Translations under genes and position numbers: made by a program
Source of the DNA: Tupaia tana
Taxonomy: Eukaryota > Chordata > Mammalia > Scandentia > Tupaiidae
Assembly: GCA_026018925.1 (NCBI GenBank)
Contig: JAKSZU010000004.1
Location: 108,621,498 to 108,685,497, forward strand
DNA: 64,000 nucleotides
Direction of reading: 5' to 3'
Shown: piece after piece, positions 1 to 10,255 of the stretch
How positions within the stretch are numbered: the first letter of the stretch is position 1
Layout of the letters: each line of letters opens with the position of its first letter
Notes under the pieces: model-generated
What the model was told of the DNA's origin: nothing
Databases searched by the model: none
Seen by the model: the letters and a program-made list of their open reading frames with translations, nothing else

Positions 1-172
1 GACAGAGGCAGAGAAAGTGAGAAATCGTCCCCTGGGGCTGGCCATGCCCCAGTCCTGCTCCTCCACTCTCCTCTGGAGGTTTTGGGCACACATGCACAGG
101 CACCCTGAGGAGTGATTTCTCACTTCCCTCTCACTGACTCTGTCTCTCTCTGATGCATACACAAGCCCTATG

Positions 173-208
<36 letters not shown>
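1..208. repeat. Inverted pair of partial SINEs with A34 tail
   Basis: Positions 1-107 are the dominant tRNA-SINE read antisense and cut by the window edge. From about 108 the same family continues in sense as its 3' third, ending in the GCCCTATGGC motif and an A-run (175-208). The GAGAAAGTGAGAAATC word near 11-26 recurs inverted at about 114-126. Twin-priming inversion of one insertion, or two truncated insertions, would both fit. Confidence 0.65.
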
Positions 209-210
<2 letters not shown>

Positions 211-295
211 TAAGCAGAAAAAAAAGTCCTAAGTGTGATTTTAAAAACAAACAAATAAATAAGGTACTAAACTGGTAAAAAAGATTCTTCCATTG

Positions 296-597
296 GGCCA
301 GCCCCATAGCCTAGTAGCTGAAAAGGACCAGATCCCATGTGGCCATCTGAGGTTCAAATTCCAGCTCCAGCAGCTCTAGAAACATCCTGGGCGTGTGCCC
401 ACGTGTCCCCAACTCCCAACAGTGTCCCCGACTCCCAACAGGAAGGAGGAGGAGGAGAAGGCAGACTGTGGCACTGCATCACCGGGGGGGGGGGGGGGGG
501 GGGGGAGTGCTTCCCCCGCCCTGCTCTCTTTCTCTGTCTTTTTCTGACTCCTTTATCTGGTGAGTGCGTATGCCCTCTGGCAATGGAAAAAAAAATG
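296..597 (+). repeat. tRNA-derived SINE, long form, diverged
   Basis: It starts GGGCCAGCCC, has a degenerate B box (GAGGTTCAAATTCC) and ends with the GTGAGTGCGTATGCCCT-like 3' motif and an A-run. It contains a 22-bp G run at 484-505. Confidence 0.75.
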
Positions 598-604
598 TGA
601 TTGA

Positions 605-870
605 CACTTGGAGGAGCAGTTTAGTAAGAAGTTTGGGTGCAAGTATTTCACTCCATCATTTAGTTAGAGGTCTTGAGCAAGTTGCCCCTGCATTACGTCT
701 GAGCAGCCCCATCTATAAGATGGTGTTAAAGGCACCCTACCCACCATGATAATGATCAGAATTAATTGAGACCACCCACTGGTGCTCTGTGTTTATGGTA
801 CACCCAGCCTCCGGGAAGAACTTAGTAAGTGCTGGCCAATGATCAGAATGATTATAATTTTGTTTATACA
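605..870 (-). repeat. MIR-like ancient SINE
   Basis: Antisense-style MIR words occur in order: CTTGAGCAAGTTGCC, CATCTATAAGATGG and AGTAAGTGCTGGC. The copy is strongly decayed, as expected for a mammal-wide element. Confidence 0.5.
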
Positions 871-977
871 AGTAGAATATACAAGTAGAATAAGCATCTA
901 GAAAACAGAGATCAAATCTAAATCATCTTTGAATGGTTCGCATCACAACCCCATGCTAAGCACTGGGGGATCAATAC

Positions 978-1056
978 CAGGTTGTCTGAAAAGTCATGAC
1001 GCATTTTTGCTTAGAAAAATGTAGAAAAAATACACCATGACTTTTCGGACAACCCA
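978..1056. mobile_element. Mariner-derived short palindromic MITE, copy 1
   Basis: Imperfect inverted repeats (GGTTGTCTGAAAAGTCATGA and its complement ending TTTTCGGACAACCC) flank a GCATTTTTGC-containing loop. One of six such copies in the window; the cleanest is at 36855-36924. It has no coding capacity. Confidence 0.8.
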
Positions 1057-1340
1057 ATAATTAGTTGTTAAATAGTTCATGTGTAATTAATGCAAAATGA
1101 ACAAAAAAAGTCGAAGGTCACATCCGGGCATGTGTTGCATCAGATACACTATAGAGGCCTATCTTTCCATTTCTCACAGACTTACTCACTGTGGCTATAG
1201 AAATTATCCAAAAATCACTGGCTACCCTCCTACTTGGGGTTCAGCTGGGATGGAATTCATTTCCCTCGAACTACAATCTGAATTTCTCTTTCACGCTGAC
1301 ATTGATCCCGCTGACGGTCCACTGTACCCATCCAGCTATA

Positions 1341-1587
1341 TTTCTTCTTCTTCTTCTTCTTTTTTTTTTTTTTTTGGTAAGCTTTTTGCCATAGAGCTCA
1401 TGCACTCGCCAGAGAGAAACAGCGAGAGACAGAGAGGCCAATCCCTTCTCTTCCATTCTCCTCCCAGGATCCTGGGCATGCAGGCACAGGCACCCAGCAT
1501 AATCCTCAACCTCCTGGGGCTGGAACTCAGACTGCGGTGGGCCACGTGGGAGTCCAGCGCCACAACCACCACGCCATCTGCTGGCCC
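1341..1587 (-). repeat. tRNA-derived SINE, long form
   Basis: Antisense copy: T-rich tail with TTC repeats, then the pyrimidine/purine region, and the tRNA head at the far end. The head retains CCAGCAGATGGCGT (minus strand, 1571-1584), close to a CTCF core. Confidence 0.85.
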
Positions 1588-2424
1588 TCAGTTATATCTC
1601 AAGAAGAAGATAGGGGAGCAGGTCGTGAAGAAGGGAAACCCCATAGTATGATCCTTAGGGCTAAAGATGGGACAGAGGGAGACTGAAGGAGAACACGGAA
1701 AGAGGGCAGAGGAAGGACTGCGCTGTGGAACAGGCACGATGCTGTGAGTGCTCAGCAGCCTGTCCTCACGGGGCTGGGACATGCGGGCTCGGGGACAGCT
1801 TGCAGGAAGTGGGAGCACCTGACCAGAAGGCCTCAGCCCTGGCCGGCGGGGTTACCCTTCCCGAGGGAGAGACCTTCAGCAGACCTCCCCAGAACCGTGG
1901 TTCTTTACAGGCGAGAACGCAAGATTAGATGAGGAAAAGCACAATTTCCATTTGCAGTTTCCCTGGATCAGCTAGACCCTCGTGTGACTGTGGGAGTGAA
2001 CACGAGTGCCACCATCTGGGTCTGGGTCTATTTGTGGTATGATCCGTAAGTGACACTGGGTGCCCCGGGATGGTCCCGCTGTTGAGGTGGCTGCCAACAG
2101 CACCGTCAGGGAAACCGCGTGTAGTGAGCCTCGACGTCACACAGGCTCTTCTTCCCAGTCTCACCGTGGCTCGTGGAGTCTAGGGCCGACAGTTGAGATG
2201 GGCTAGAGGAAGAGCGCTGTTACCCTGAGCCTAAGGCCACCTAATCATGACTGGGCCCAGAGCTGGGGACGGTGGCTCTGCAATGGGCTCTGGGATTTTC
2301 TGTTTCCAACAGCTGCCCAGGGGATGGCGAAGAGGTGGGAACAATCATTACATCTTTCTTTCTGTCAACATAGACCTTCACACCTTTGCAACTACTTCAA
2401 CCAAATATTCCAAGGGCTTCCTGC

Positions 2425-2642
2425 CTTTTTTTTTTTTTAAAGTTGATTTATGTATTTCTTCTAGGAGAAGGAGAGAGGGTTAGAGGTAAGCACCCTCAAC
2501 GGGTCCTCCAAGATCCCAGTGTCTCAGCCAGCCCAGAGCCCAGGCAAGTGCCCAGTGTGTATAAGGAGGTCCCAGGGCCTGAACTCTGAACCTTGCCATA
2601 TGGAGCCCAGTTTTATTACCACTGCACCACCACCTGCCTCTA
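2425..2642 (-). repeat. Second tRNA-SINE family, copy 1
   Basis: Antisense copy of a different SINE family, also at 6157-6400 and 14388-14590. Shared features are a T-rich tail, GAGAGACAGAGA-like motifs, a CCCAGCATGCCCAGGG-like middle and a CACTGCACCACCA end. Confidence 0.6.
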
Positions 2643-2715
2643 GTTTTGATCATTTTATAGGAGAATAAAATTATGTTTTTAAAAATCATGTTTTCGCCTT
2701 TGAAAATAATGACAT

Positions 2716-2878
2716 GGGGGCCAGGTTGAAGCATTGGACCCCCACATGGCCAACTGCAGTCTGAGTCCCAGGTCTGGGGCTCGCGTTCTCACTTTCCCTC
2801 TCTCTCTATCACTCTCTGGTGCATCTATGTGCCCTATAGCAAATTTTAAAATAACAATAATTAATAAAATAAATCATA
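2716..2878 (+). repeat. tRNA-derived SINE, short form
   Basis: It starts GGGGGCCAGGTTGAAGC and runs through CCCACATGGCCAACTGCAGT to CTCTCTGGTGCATCTATGTG, ending in an AATAA-rich tail. It lacks the middle third of the long form. Confidence 0.75.
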
Positions 2879-3289
2879 GAAAATGAGTATGACTGCAGGA
2901 AAGGGTGAGGACGAAGGATGGTGACCTGAGCTCGGTGGAGCCAAGCTGGCCCTCGCTGTGCAGGGGGTGATGTCCTGTCCCCCGCGTGGCCTCACTGCTC
3001 CCTCCTCTCAGCCGGTGCGATGGCTGCTTAACGCCAGAGCTACGCGTGGCGGTACAGGTGAGGCGGCAGCGAGCCCCTGGAAGGACGCGCCTCCTCACTC
3101 ACCTCCCTCTGCCCTCCTGTGCAAGCTGCTCTCCCCTACATTCATTATCGCCTCTTCCAGGATCCTGGCCAAGTGCTGAGCAGCCCTTCTGTCTGCAAGA
3201 CCCAGATGACTTCAAAGCCACCATCTCTCACAAAGCACGAATGTCACCAAATGCGGCCATTTAGCTTTGTGTCCTCAATCAAGTCTTTT

Positions 3290-3474
3290 CTTTAAAGAAT
3301 TCATTTATTTTATTTTATTTTACTTATCAGTATCATTTTTTTTTTTTTTAATTTGTGTGGTTACCAGAGAGAGTCAGAGGGAAAGTGAGAAAACGGGCTG
3401 CCAGGTCCAGGACTCGAACTGCGATCAGCCATTTGGGAGTCCAGCTCCCCAACCACTATGCCACCTGCTGGGCC
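3290..3474 (-). repeat. tRNA-derived SINE, short form
   Basis: Antisense copy with T-rich tail, a GAGAGAGTCAGAGGGAAAG motif, a B-box complement (GGACTCGAACTGC) and a head ending CACCTGCTGGGCC. Confidence 0.8.
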
Positions 3475-3605
3475 TAGATCAAGTCTGTAAATGAGTCCTC
3501 CCAATTGATCAACTATGCCACCTCCTCTGATGCCAGTGAGGGCTTGAGCAAGAGACTACCAGGAAGCTTGCAGTAGCCATTGCAGATACAGCTGAGCCTC
3601 AGGGA

Positions 3606-3665
3606 AATGCCGGCAGCTAGCGGGTGGCAGCTAGCGGGCAGCGGCTAGCGGGCAGCGGCTGCAGC
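3606..3665. repeat. Short minisatellite of about four 14-bp units
   Basis: Tandem GGCAGCTAGCGGGT/C-type units, grading into GCAGCGGCTGCAGCTG. The units differ by one or two bases. Confidence 0.75.
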
Positions 3666-3921
3666 TGTGGCAGAGCCAAGCCGCCAGGTCCCAGACTGAC
3701 AAGGCTTCTCCTCATGTCATGCACCTCGCCCCACAGAAGAGGTGAGCACCTGAGAAGGTGAGCACCACCCAAACTGTAGGCTGAGCTCTCCTGCCCCATT
3801 ATAGATGCCTTATCTTCAGGGATAAGTCTCTTTAATATACAGAGTCCTCACACTCCCATTAGTCTTGTACTCGTGAATACAAGTGCCTCACAGATACCTC
3901 CATGCACAAGACAGAGTCCTT

Positions 3922-4012
3922 GGGATTTCTCGCTTCCCGTCTCTCTGTCTCTCTCTCCCTCTCTCTCTGGCGAGCACATGTGGCCTATAGCAAAAGTCTC
4001 TCAAAAATTTTT
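3922..4012 (+). repeat. 5'-truncated tRNA-SINE (3' third only)
   Basis: Retains GGGATTTCTCGCTTCC, the pyrimidine run and GGCGAGCACATGTGGCCTATAG followed by an A-rich tail. The head is absent. Confidence 0.65.
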
Positions 4013-4317
4013 TTTTACAATTTGGCGGGAGAGATGGCAGGTTCACAGGCCTTTACAAAACAGGACGAGAAGCCTTTAAGGTACAAGATGTTGGAGGAGG
4101 GCAGTGCAGGGACATCTCATGCGGCGAATAGGGCAAGCACCCGAGCATAGAATGGGTTTAACAAGAAGAACGTAAATAGAAATGAAAGAATTTAAAGTAA
4201 AAAAGGAAGAGGGAAGAGGATCCTGGCACAGAGAGCACGTGGGGGCATGGACCGTGGAGGGGGAGCAAGTGAAGCTGACGGAGAAGGGCCTGGGTTTGGG
4301 TTTTCCGGAATGCAGAG

Positions 4318-4331
4318 CCAGCAGAGGGCAA
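4318..4331 (+). promoter_or_regulatory. Near-perfect CTCF core motif
   Basis: CCAGCAGAGGGCAA fits 13 of 14 core positions (last base differs). It lies in non-SINE intron sequence in the downstream intron. Confidence 0.4.
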
Positions 4332-4460
4332 TGGCTCCCAGCAGGCTGGAGGTGTTGCAGTCAAAAAATCTTGGGTGCCATGCTGGCCCTTTGGAGAAAA
4401 AATTCATCATTTCTCCAAATCTCAGGTTTCCTGTAGCAAGTATTCAAGAACTTCAAACCA

Positions 4461-4682
4461 GGTCAGGTGGTAGCACAGTGGTAACGCAGCTGGCCCACAG
4501 GGGAAAGGTGCTGGGTTCGTGACCTGGGGCCATTCCTGAGCACACCTGCTGGGTATGCCAATGGTCAGCCTGCTGAGACTGGGGGTGGGCTGTAAAGACT
4601 GGTGGGACTGCTGTCTTTCTGTCTCTCTCTCTCTCTCTCTCTCTTTCTTATGGAAGAAATAAACTTTAAAAAAAGAAAAGAA
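4461..4682 (+). repeat. Third tRNA-SINE family (GGTAGCACAGTGGTAA head)
   Basis: The head has A-box-like GGTAGCACAGTGG and a B-box-like word (GCTGGGTTCGTGACC), followed by a CT microsatellite and an ATGGAAGAAATAAAC tail. Related copies lie at 39490-39700, 46160-46440, 50636-50852 and perhaps 27479-27727. Confidence 0.65.
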
Positions 4683-5031
4683 GGGCCAGTTGATGTCATG
4701 GTGGTTAAGGCAGCTGGATCTCCCATGACTGACTACACAGTTTGAGTCCTGGATCCGGCAGTTTGAGAAACACTGGGCACATGTGTGTGCATCCCCAAAA
4801 TCTCAAAAGGAGGAAGGAATGAAAGAGAAGGACTGCAGTGTGACCATGCCCCACTGAGGGTACATTCTCACTTTGTCTCTGTCTGTCAAGTGCATGCATT
4901 GTCTGGCAAATGAAGAAGAAGAAGAAGAAGGAGAAGAAGGAGAAGAAGGCGAAGAAGAAGGAGGAGGAGGAGGAAGAGGAAGAAGGGGGAGGGGAGGGGG
5001 AGGGAGAAGGAGAAGAAGAAGAAGAAGACTT
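4683..5031 (+). repeat. tRNA-SINE with expanded GAA tail
   Basis: A long-form copy starting GGGCCAGTTGATGTCATGG. Its 3' end has expanded into about 118 bp of GAA/GGA purine repeat (4912-5029), one strand pure purine. The repeat also explains the poly-Glu/poly-Lys frames there. Confidence 0.85.
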
Positions 5032-5039
5032 CAGCCACA

Positions 5040-6156
5040 AGCTAAGGAGACAGCCATACGAGCGGGTAATTAAATACCATTTAACGGGATTCGGTCATGC
5101 ATACCTTCAGCAAACATTTACTGATCGCACAAAATGTCGCAGGGACTATTATTCTAGGTTCTGAGACTACTGTGGTGTCCAGCTGTACAGGCAGGTTGTA
5201 GCTAGGGAAGGGGAGAGGGGTATAAGATGGGAACTGGGGGGCAGGTGCCAGATCGTGGCAGGACACACAGGCCATGAAAGGGATGGAGGTATCCCAAGTA
5301 GGAAAAGAAGGCAGAGGGAAGGGAGAAGCTGAGGTATTTCTTTAATTGCCCTCTGCCTTGGGTGGGGCTGCTGGCTGTTATTTTATCCCTCCCGCAGTAT
5401 CAACTCACACACAGTTCCAGCTTCCACTCCTGCCCCCATCAGGAAAACACCTCCGTCCTTAGCAGAGGAGCAGCAGCAGACCTTGGCTGCTAATAGTGGA
5501 TCGTCTTACCACTCTGATTTATTCCGTCTCAACAACCCAATCTGTCCTGCCCTCAACTTTCTGTATTCAACTCTCTCTGTTTTAAATGTTGCAGGTGTTC
5601 CGCCTTCCAGTTGGCCACTGGCTAATTCAGTTCTTGAGTCACAGGGATTTTGCAGGTTTGGTGACTGTCCCTTCACTTGCAGGGTAAGCATCACTGCATA
5701 CCCCAATTCACAGGCCAGATTGAAAACAAGGTAGACGCAGATCACCGTCCCACTTCCTTTACCTCCCCTGGAACTGGCTTTGCAAGGGTCAGCCCAGAGC
5801 AACAGTTCGATCATGGGACATGGCAAGCATTCACCCCCGGATTGAGATTTTAGGTCCAGAATTCACTGGATATTGGTCCTAAGGGTCCAGGAGCAATCAG
5901 CACCATGGCCAGATCTAAGATGCCAGAGACAAAAACAGAAGGCCAGAAAGGGGGTAAAGGAAACGGATTCCAGGAGCTGGTATCTTTGGCTTGTAGAGCC
6001 TCCCCTCAGTTGGTCCCCAGGAGCTGTACTACTGTGTCACACACAGACCACACGTCCAGACAGCTGTTGCCACAGCTGCATCAGCTCCAGGTGTAAACAG
6101 TCTCTGCAATCTGTCCTGGGAATGTCCTATCACATTTCATTAATTATAAGGTACCA
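5040..6156. other. Unique intron sequence
   Basis: No repeat or exon was recognised. Short open frames on both strands lack any recognisable domain. Confidence 0.5.
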
Positions 6157-6400
6157 TTTTTAAAAATTATTTTTTAAATTCTTCCATGAGTAAAAGAGAC
6201 AGAGATAAAGACAGAAAAAAAGAGCACCCCCAACAGGATCTTGAGGCTGTGATCCACCCCCGGTTTCAGCCATTCGCAGGTCGTGGGCACGGGCCCAGCA
6301 TGCCCAAGGAGGGCTCAGCACGTGCTCCCAGAACCTCCCCGTGGGGGTGAGCCTCACAGAGTGCCGTATTTTGCCACTGCATCACCATCCAGCCTCCCAA
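6157..6400 (-). repeat. Second tRNA-SINE family, copy 2
   Basis: Antisense copy with AAATTATTTTTTAAATT tail, AAGAGACAGAGATAAAGAC, GGCCCAGCATGCCCAAGG and a CACTGCATCACCATCCAGCC end. It aligns with the copies at 2425 and 14388. Confidence 0.65.
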
Positions 6401-7168
6401 ATACAAGCTATCTTTAACTGTAAAACATGGCATTATTTTATGGCCATTGCGATGGTCTAAAAATATGGCCAGTGGCACGTCCATAGAACGTGTTCTCATC
6501 ATATTGCTGTGAGTCGTATCCTAATCTTGGACAGGTTAAAATGCAGCCCCCAAAAGTGTCTTAGAATATAAAATACAGTGTCAGCTCTACTTCAGGCATC
6601 TGAGACTGCTCAAACCAGATAAACTCTTTAAGGACTGGGTTATTCCATAAAACCCCCAGGCTCAGGACTGTGGGGAGGGCCTCCATTCATAGACCATAGA
6701 TGGTCTCCAGTCAACCCCATTAGCTGCCACTCCTCCCCATGCTCCCGGGTATCTCTTTGGCCATGTTTCTGAGACACCAGAGTGGGCAGCACCAGAGCCC
6801 TGCAGTGGATGGAGAAAGGCTGACACTTGGGGTCTTCACCAGTAACTATTATGTGGTCTCAGGTGAAGTGCTTGCCCTCAATTTCCTGAACTGTGAACTG
6901 AGGGAGCTGTGATAGATGATGTCATAGATTCCTTTCCACTCCATCTTCTATGTTTGTAAATGAAAGGGAAGAAAAACACCTGATGTGTGGTTATGATCTC
7001 TCCATTAGCTGCTCGTTCTCAATCAGGAGTGTCTGTGCTCCAGGCCATTTGGAAATGGAGAGGGCTCTTCTTCTGATTGGTAGTGGCTGGGGCAACGGAT
7101 GACTCATAGTAACCTGTCTCACCACCAATGCCAAGAATGCTCATATCGAGAAATCCTCATCGAGACTG
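6401..7168. other. Mostly unique intron with a MIR-like fragment
   Basis: At about 6840-6965, words such as TTGCCCTCAATTTCCTGAACTG suggest an antisense MIR remnant. The rest shows nothing recognisable. Confidence 0.4.
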
Positions 7169-7306
7169 TTATAGACTGAGTGTTCATGTGTCCCCAGAAC
7201 ACACGCTCAAATACTAAGCCAATGTGATGGTATTAAAAGGTGAGGCCTTTGGAGAATAAAGAGGTGATGAGGGTGGAACCTTCAGAAATGGTATTAGTGC
7301 TGCTTT

Positions 7307-7350
<44 letters not shown>

Positions 7351-7852
7351 TTTTCTTTTCTTTATTTATTTTTTCTTTTTTTTGCTTTAGGGCACATGTG
7401 CTCTCCTGAGAGAGAGAGAGGGAAAGTGAGAAATCATCCCCTGGGGGGATGAGTGTGCCACAATCCTTACTCCTCCATTTTCCTCTTGGGATTTTGGGTA
7501 TGCACACAAACGTACTTAATGTGTTTTTCAAGCCACCAGGTCTGGGACTTGAACTATACGGTCAGCCATACGGGATCCAGCTGTCTTCACCACACCACTG
7601 GCCTCTGGCCCTGGATTAGAGCTCTCTCAAAGGGATCCCAGAGAGGTCACTTGCTCCTTTTCCACCACATGAGGGTATAATGAGAAGTCAGCAGTCTGCA
7701 ACCAGAAAGAAAGCCCTCACCAGAGCCTGATTGTCACGGCACCCTGACCTCAGACTTCTAGCCTCTGGAAGTGTGACTAATAAACTTCTATTGTTTATAA
7801 GCCACCCAATCCATGCTATTTTGTTACAGCAGCCTAACCAGACTGAGACAGG
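7169..7852 (+). repeat. MaLR-type solo LTR interrupted by a SINE
   Basis: Runs from TGTTATAGACTGAGTG to CAGACTGAGACA, so it starts TG and ends CA. Internal words (AATGTGATGGTATTA, CCACATGAGGGTATAATGAG, AATAAACTTCTATTGTTTATAAGCC with a polyadenylation-like AATAAA) match the consensus of mammal-wide MaLR/ERVL-class LTRs as remembered. It is a noncoding solo LTR. A SINE sits at 7302-7611. Confidence 0.8.
7302..7611 (-). repeat. tRNA-SINE inserted in the LTR, with TTTC tail
   Basis: Antisense copy whose tail is a (TTTC)n run (7304-7350). The body carries GAGAGAGAGAGGGAAAGTG and the head complement near CACCACTGGCCTCTGGCCC. It splits the surrounding LTR and is therefore younger. Confidence 0.85.
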
Positions 7853-8252
7853 GAACTTCTGAGAAGGAGTTTATGATGTGAACAGAAATCTCTGACTTTA
7901 TACCCTCTTTCAACAATGATTTTTTTTCTAATTTAATTTTATTATAAAGATTTAATGTGGATAGCTTCAGGAGTTGTCACTTAAGCAAAACCTAGAGAAA
8001 GCCCCAATTCACTGTCTAGATGATAACGGGAATCTGAACATTCTCCATCACGTTACCAGGCAGGACTTTCCCTGGCAGCAGGAGCAGCCCTACTATAACT
8101 ATCGTCTGTAAGGCAATAGTTCCCTGTGTGGGCTGAGTCCAGTGGGGCCAGCAAGCTCACAAATCAGTCCATGACCTAGACGGATGGCTTACCCTCTAGT
8201 TGCCCTTTGATAGAACACGCTGGAACACAGCACACATTAAGAATAAGGACAC
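7853..8252. other. Unique intron sequence
   Basis: A T-rich stretch (7920-7970) followed by ordinary unique sequence. No repeat family or exon was recognised. Confidence 0.4.
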
Positions 8253-8645
8253 TTGGGACCAGCAAATGATGTACTAGTTATGTCGTTGGACTCCCACATG
8301 GCCAACCGCAACTTGAGTCCTGGACCCAGAGTCTTAAAACTCATGCTGGGTGCATGTGCATGTGTGTCCAAAATCCTGAGAGGAGAATAGGGGAGAAGGA
8401 ATTGCAGAGTGACCACCCCCCCTCGGGGAGGTGTCAATTCTCACTTTCTTTCTCTCTGGTGAGAACATGCATTCCATAGCAAAAATCTCGAAGAAGAAGA
8501 AGAAGAAGAAGAAGAAGAAGAAGAAGAAGAAGAAGAAGAAGAAGAAGAAGAAGAAGAAGAAGAAGAAGAGGAAGAAAAGGAAGGAAGGAAGGAAGGAAGG
8601 AAGGAAGGAAGGAAGGAAGGAAGGAAGGAAGGGAGAAAGAAAGAA
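8253..8645 (+). repeat. tRNA-SINE with long AAG and GGAA tail
   Basis: A long-form copy (GGGACCAGCAAATGATG start, CATTCCATAGCAAAAATCTC end). Its tail has become about 80 bp of AAG repeat (8490-8570) and about 55 bp of GGAA repeat (8579-8632), a 140-bp nearly pure purine strand. Confidence 0.9.
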
Positions 8646-8681
8646 ACTTGAGAACATCTGGACCAGAGATCTCTAACCAGG

Positions 8682-8938
8682 TACCAGTCCACAGCTTATT
8701 AGGAACTGGGCTACACAGCAGCTGAGTGGCGGGTGAGTGAGTGGAGCTTCATCTGTGTTTACAGCCACTCCCCATCACCCACATTACCATGTGAGTCCCG
8801 CCTCTTATCACAGCAGCAACAGCATTAGAGTCTCATGGTGCCCTGTGCATGTGAGGGATCTCGGTTACTCGCTCTCATAAACCACTCCCCTAACTCATCC
8901 GTGGGAAAATGGTCTATCATGAAACAAGATTCCAGACA
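8682..8938 (+). mobile_element. Ancient hAT-like DNA transposon fragment
   Basis: Words such as GGTACCAGTCCACAGC, TTAGGAACTGGGCTACACAGC, GCATTAGAGTCTCATGG and GAAAATGGTCTATCATGAAAC match the remembered consensus of a common mammalian nonautonomous DNA transposon. I cannot name the exact family. Both ends look decayed. Confidence 0.6.
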
Positions 8939-9261
8939 CCAAGGACTTCACATTTACATCTCCTCAAATGAGAAAATGAGTCTCAGATAGCTAGAAGACC
9001 ATGTGCCTGCTTGGTACAAAGTGAGGCCCCCAGTCTCTTGGCTCTGATGTCAGGTATCTTCCCCACACAAGTGCCCATCACAGGTGGAGAGAGAATTAGT
9101 GCCCTGGGCAAACACGTGCCCATTGTCAGGGACTCGACTGTTCTCATTAACTCAGTGCATTTTATCCAAGGGTTGAGCAACAACACTCAACATTCGTTTA
9201 CAAAAAGTTTTCTAAAGTAAATGATGCCATCTTTCTAGTTCACTAACTGAAGTTGGTAGTG

Positions 9262-9502
9262 GTATTTTTTTTTTCCAGAGGGATTTTTGTTATAGAGTGC
9301 ATATGCTCAATGGAGCGACAGAGAGAGATAGAAAAACAGGAGATGGCTATGTCACAATCCCTTCTCCTCCACTTTCCTCTTGGGATCTTAGGGGCACATG
9401 CACCTCATGTGTGTTTCAAGCCACCAGGTCTGGGATTTGAACCATAGTCAATCACATGGCAGTCCAGTGTCTCAACCACTATGCCACCTGGTTTGGGTCC
9501 CT
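9262..9502 (-). repeat. tRNA-SINE, long form
   Basis: Antisense copy: T-run, GATTTTTGTTATAGAGTGC, the cysteine-poor purine/pyrimidine middle and a head ending CCACCTGGTTTGGGTCCC. It is more diverged than its neighbours. Confidence 0.8.
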
Positions 9503-9539
9503 GTGCTACACTCAATGCATGGCCATCCCCCCTAGGGAA

Positions 9540-9544
<5 letters not shown>

Positions 9545-9592
<48 letters not shown>
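9545..9592. repeat. (TC)n microsatellite
   Basis: About 24 uninterrupted TC units. Confidence 0.95.
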
Positions 9593-9595
<3 letters not shown>

Positions 9596-9716
9596 CACCT
9601 TACAGCAGTTTTTTTAAGCTCATAGATAATAAAATTGAAATATGAGTTTATTTTGGTACAAAGCAATTGAAAGCCACACATTGCTTTTTCACTATACACA
9701 TTTTCCATGACTTTAT

Positions 9717-10242
9717 TTTTTTTTAGAGTGATTTTTGCTGTAGGGCAGATGTGCTCACCAGAGAGACAGATAGAAAATGAGAAATATTCTCCTGGAGTAT
9801 AGCCACACCACAATCCCTTCTCCTCCATTCTCCTCTTGGGATTTTTTTTTTTTTTTTTTTTTTGAGAGATTTTTGCTATAGGGCACGTGCGCTCGCCAGA
9901 AAGACAGAGACAGACAGAGAGATAGAAAGCGAGAAATCACTGCCCAGGGGGGATGGCCACGCCGCAATCCCTTCTCCTCCATTCTCCTCTCAGGATCTTA
10001 AACTCACGCACAAGCGCCCGGCGTGAGTTTAAGCCACCAGGTCCAGGACTCGAACCATGATCAACTATGGGGGAATCCAGCGACATAGCCATTACACTAA
10101 CTGCTGGTTCCCTCCTCTTGGGATTTTGAGCACACATGCACATGCACCCAGCTTGGGTTTCAAGCCGTTGTGTCCAGGACTGAAATCGTGGTTCACCATG
10201 TGGGAGTCCAGCAATGTAACTATTACGTCATCTGCTGGTCCC
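9717..10242 (-). repeat. Older tRNA-SINE split by a younger SINE
   Basis: Antisense copy in two parts (9717-9845 and 10112-10242). Its own target-site duplication, TTTCCATGACTTT (9702-9714) and TTTCCGTGACTTT (10243-10255), flanks the whole composite. The interruption is the copy at 9846-10111. Confidence 0.88.
9846..10111 (-). repeat. Younger tRNA-SINE nested in another SINE
   Basis: Near-consensus antisense copy flanked by a perfect 16-bp duplication, CTCCTCTTGGGATTTT (9830-9845 and 10112-10127), generated from the host SINE's own sequence. Confidence 0.92.
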
Positions 10243-10255
10243 TTTCCGTGACTTT

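Noticed and set aside
8431..8676. Lysine-rich frame (and serine/phenylalanine-rich frames opposite)
   Set aside because: Translation of the AAG/GGAA microsatellite in a SINE tail.
9830..10127. CRISPR-like repeated words at regular spacing
   Set aside because: Repeated words are SINE copies and target-site duplications in a mammalian genome; there are no short direct repeats with unique spacers and no cas genes.
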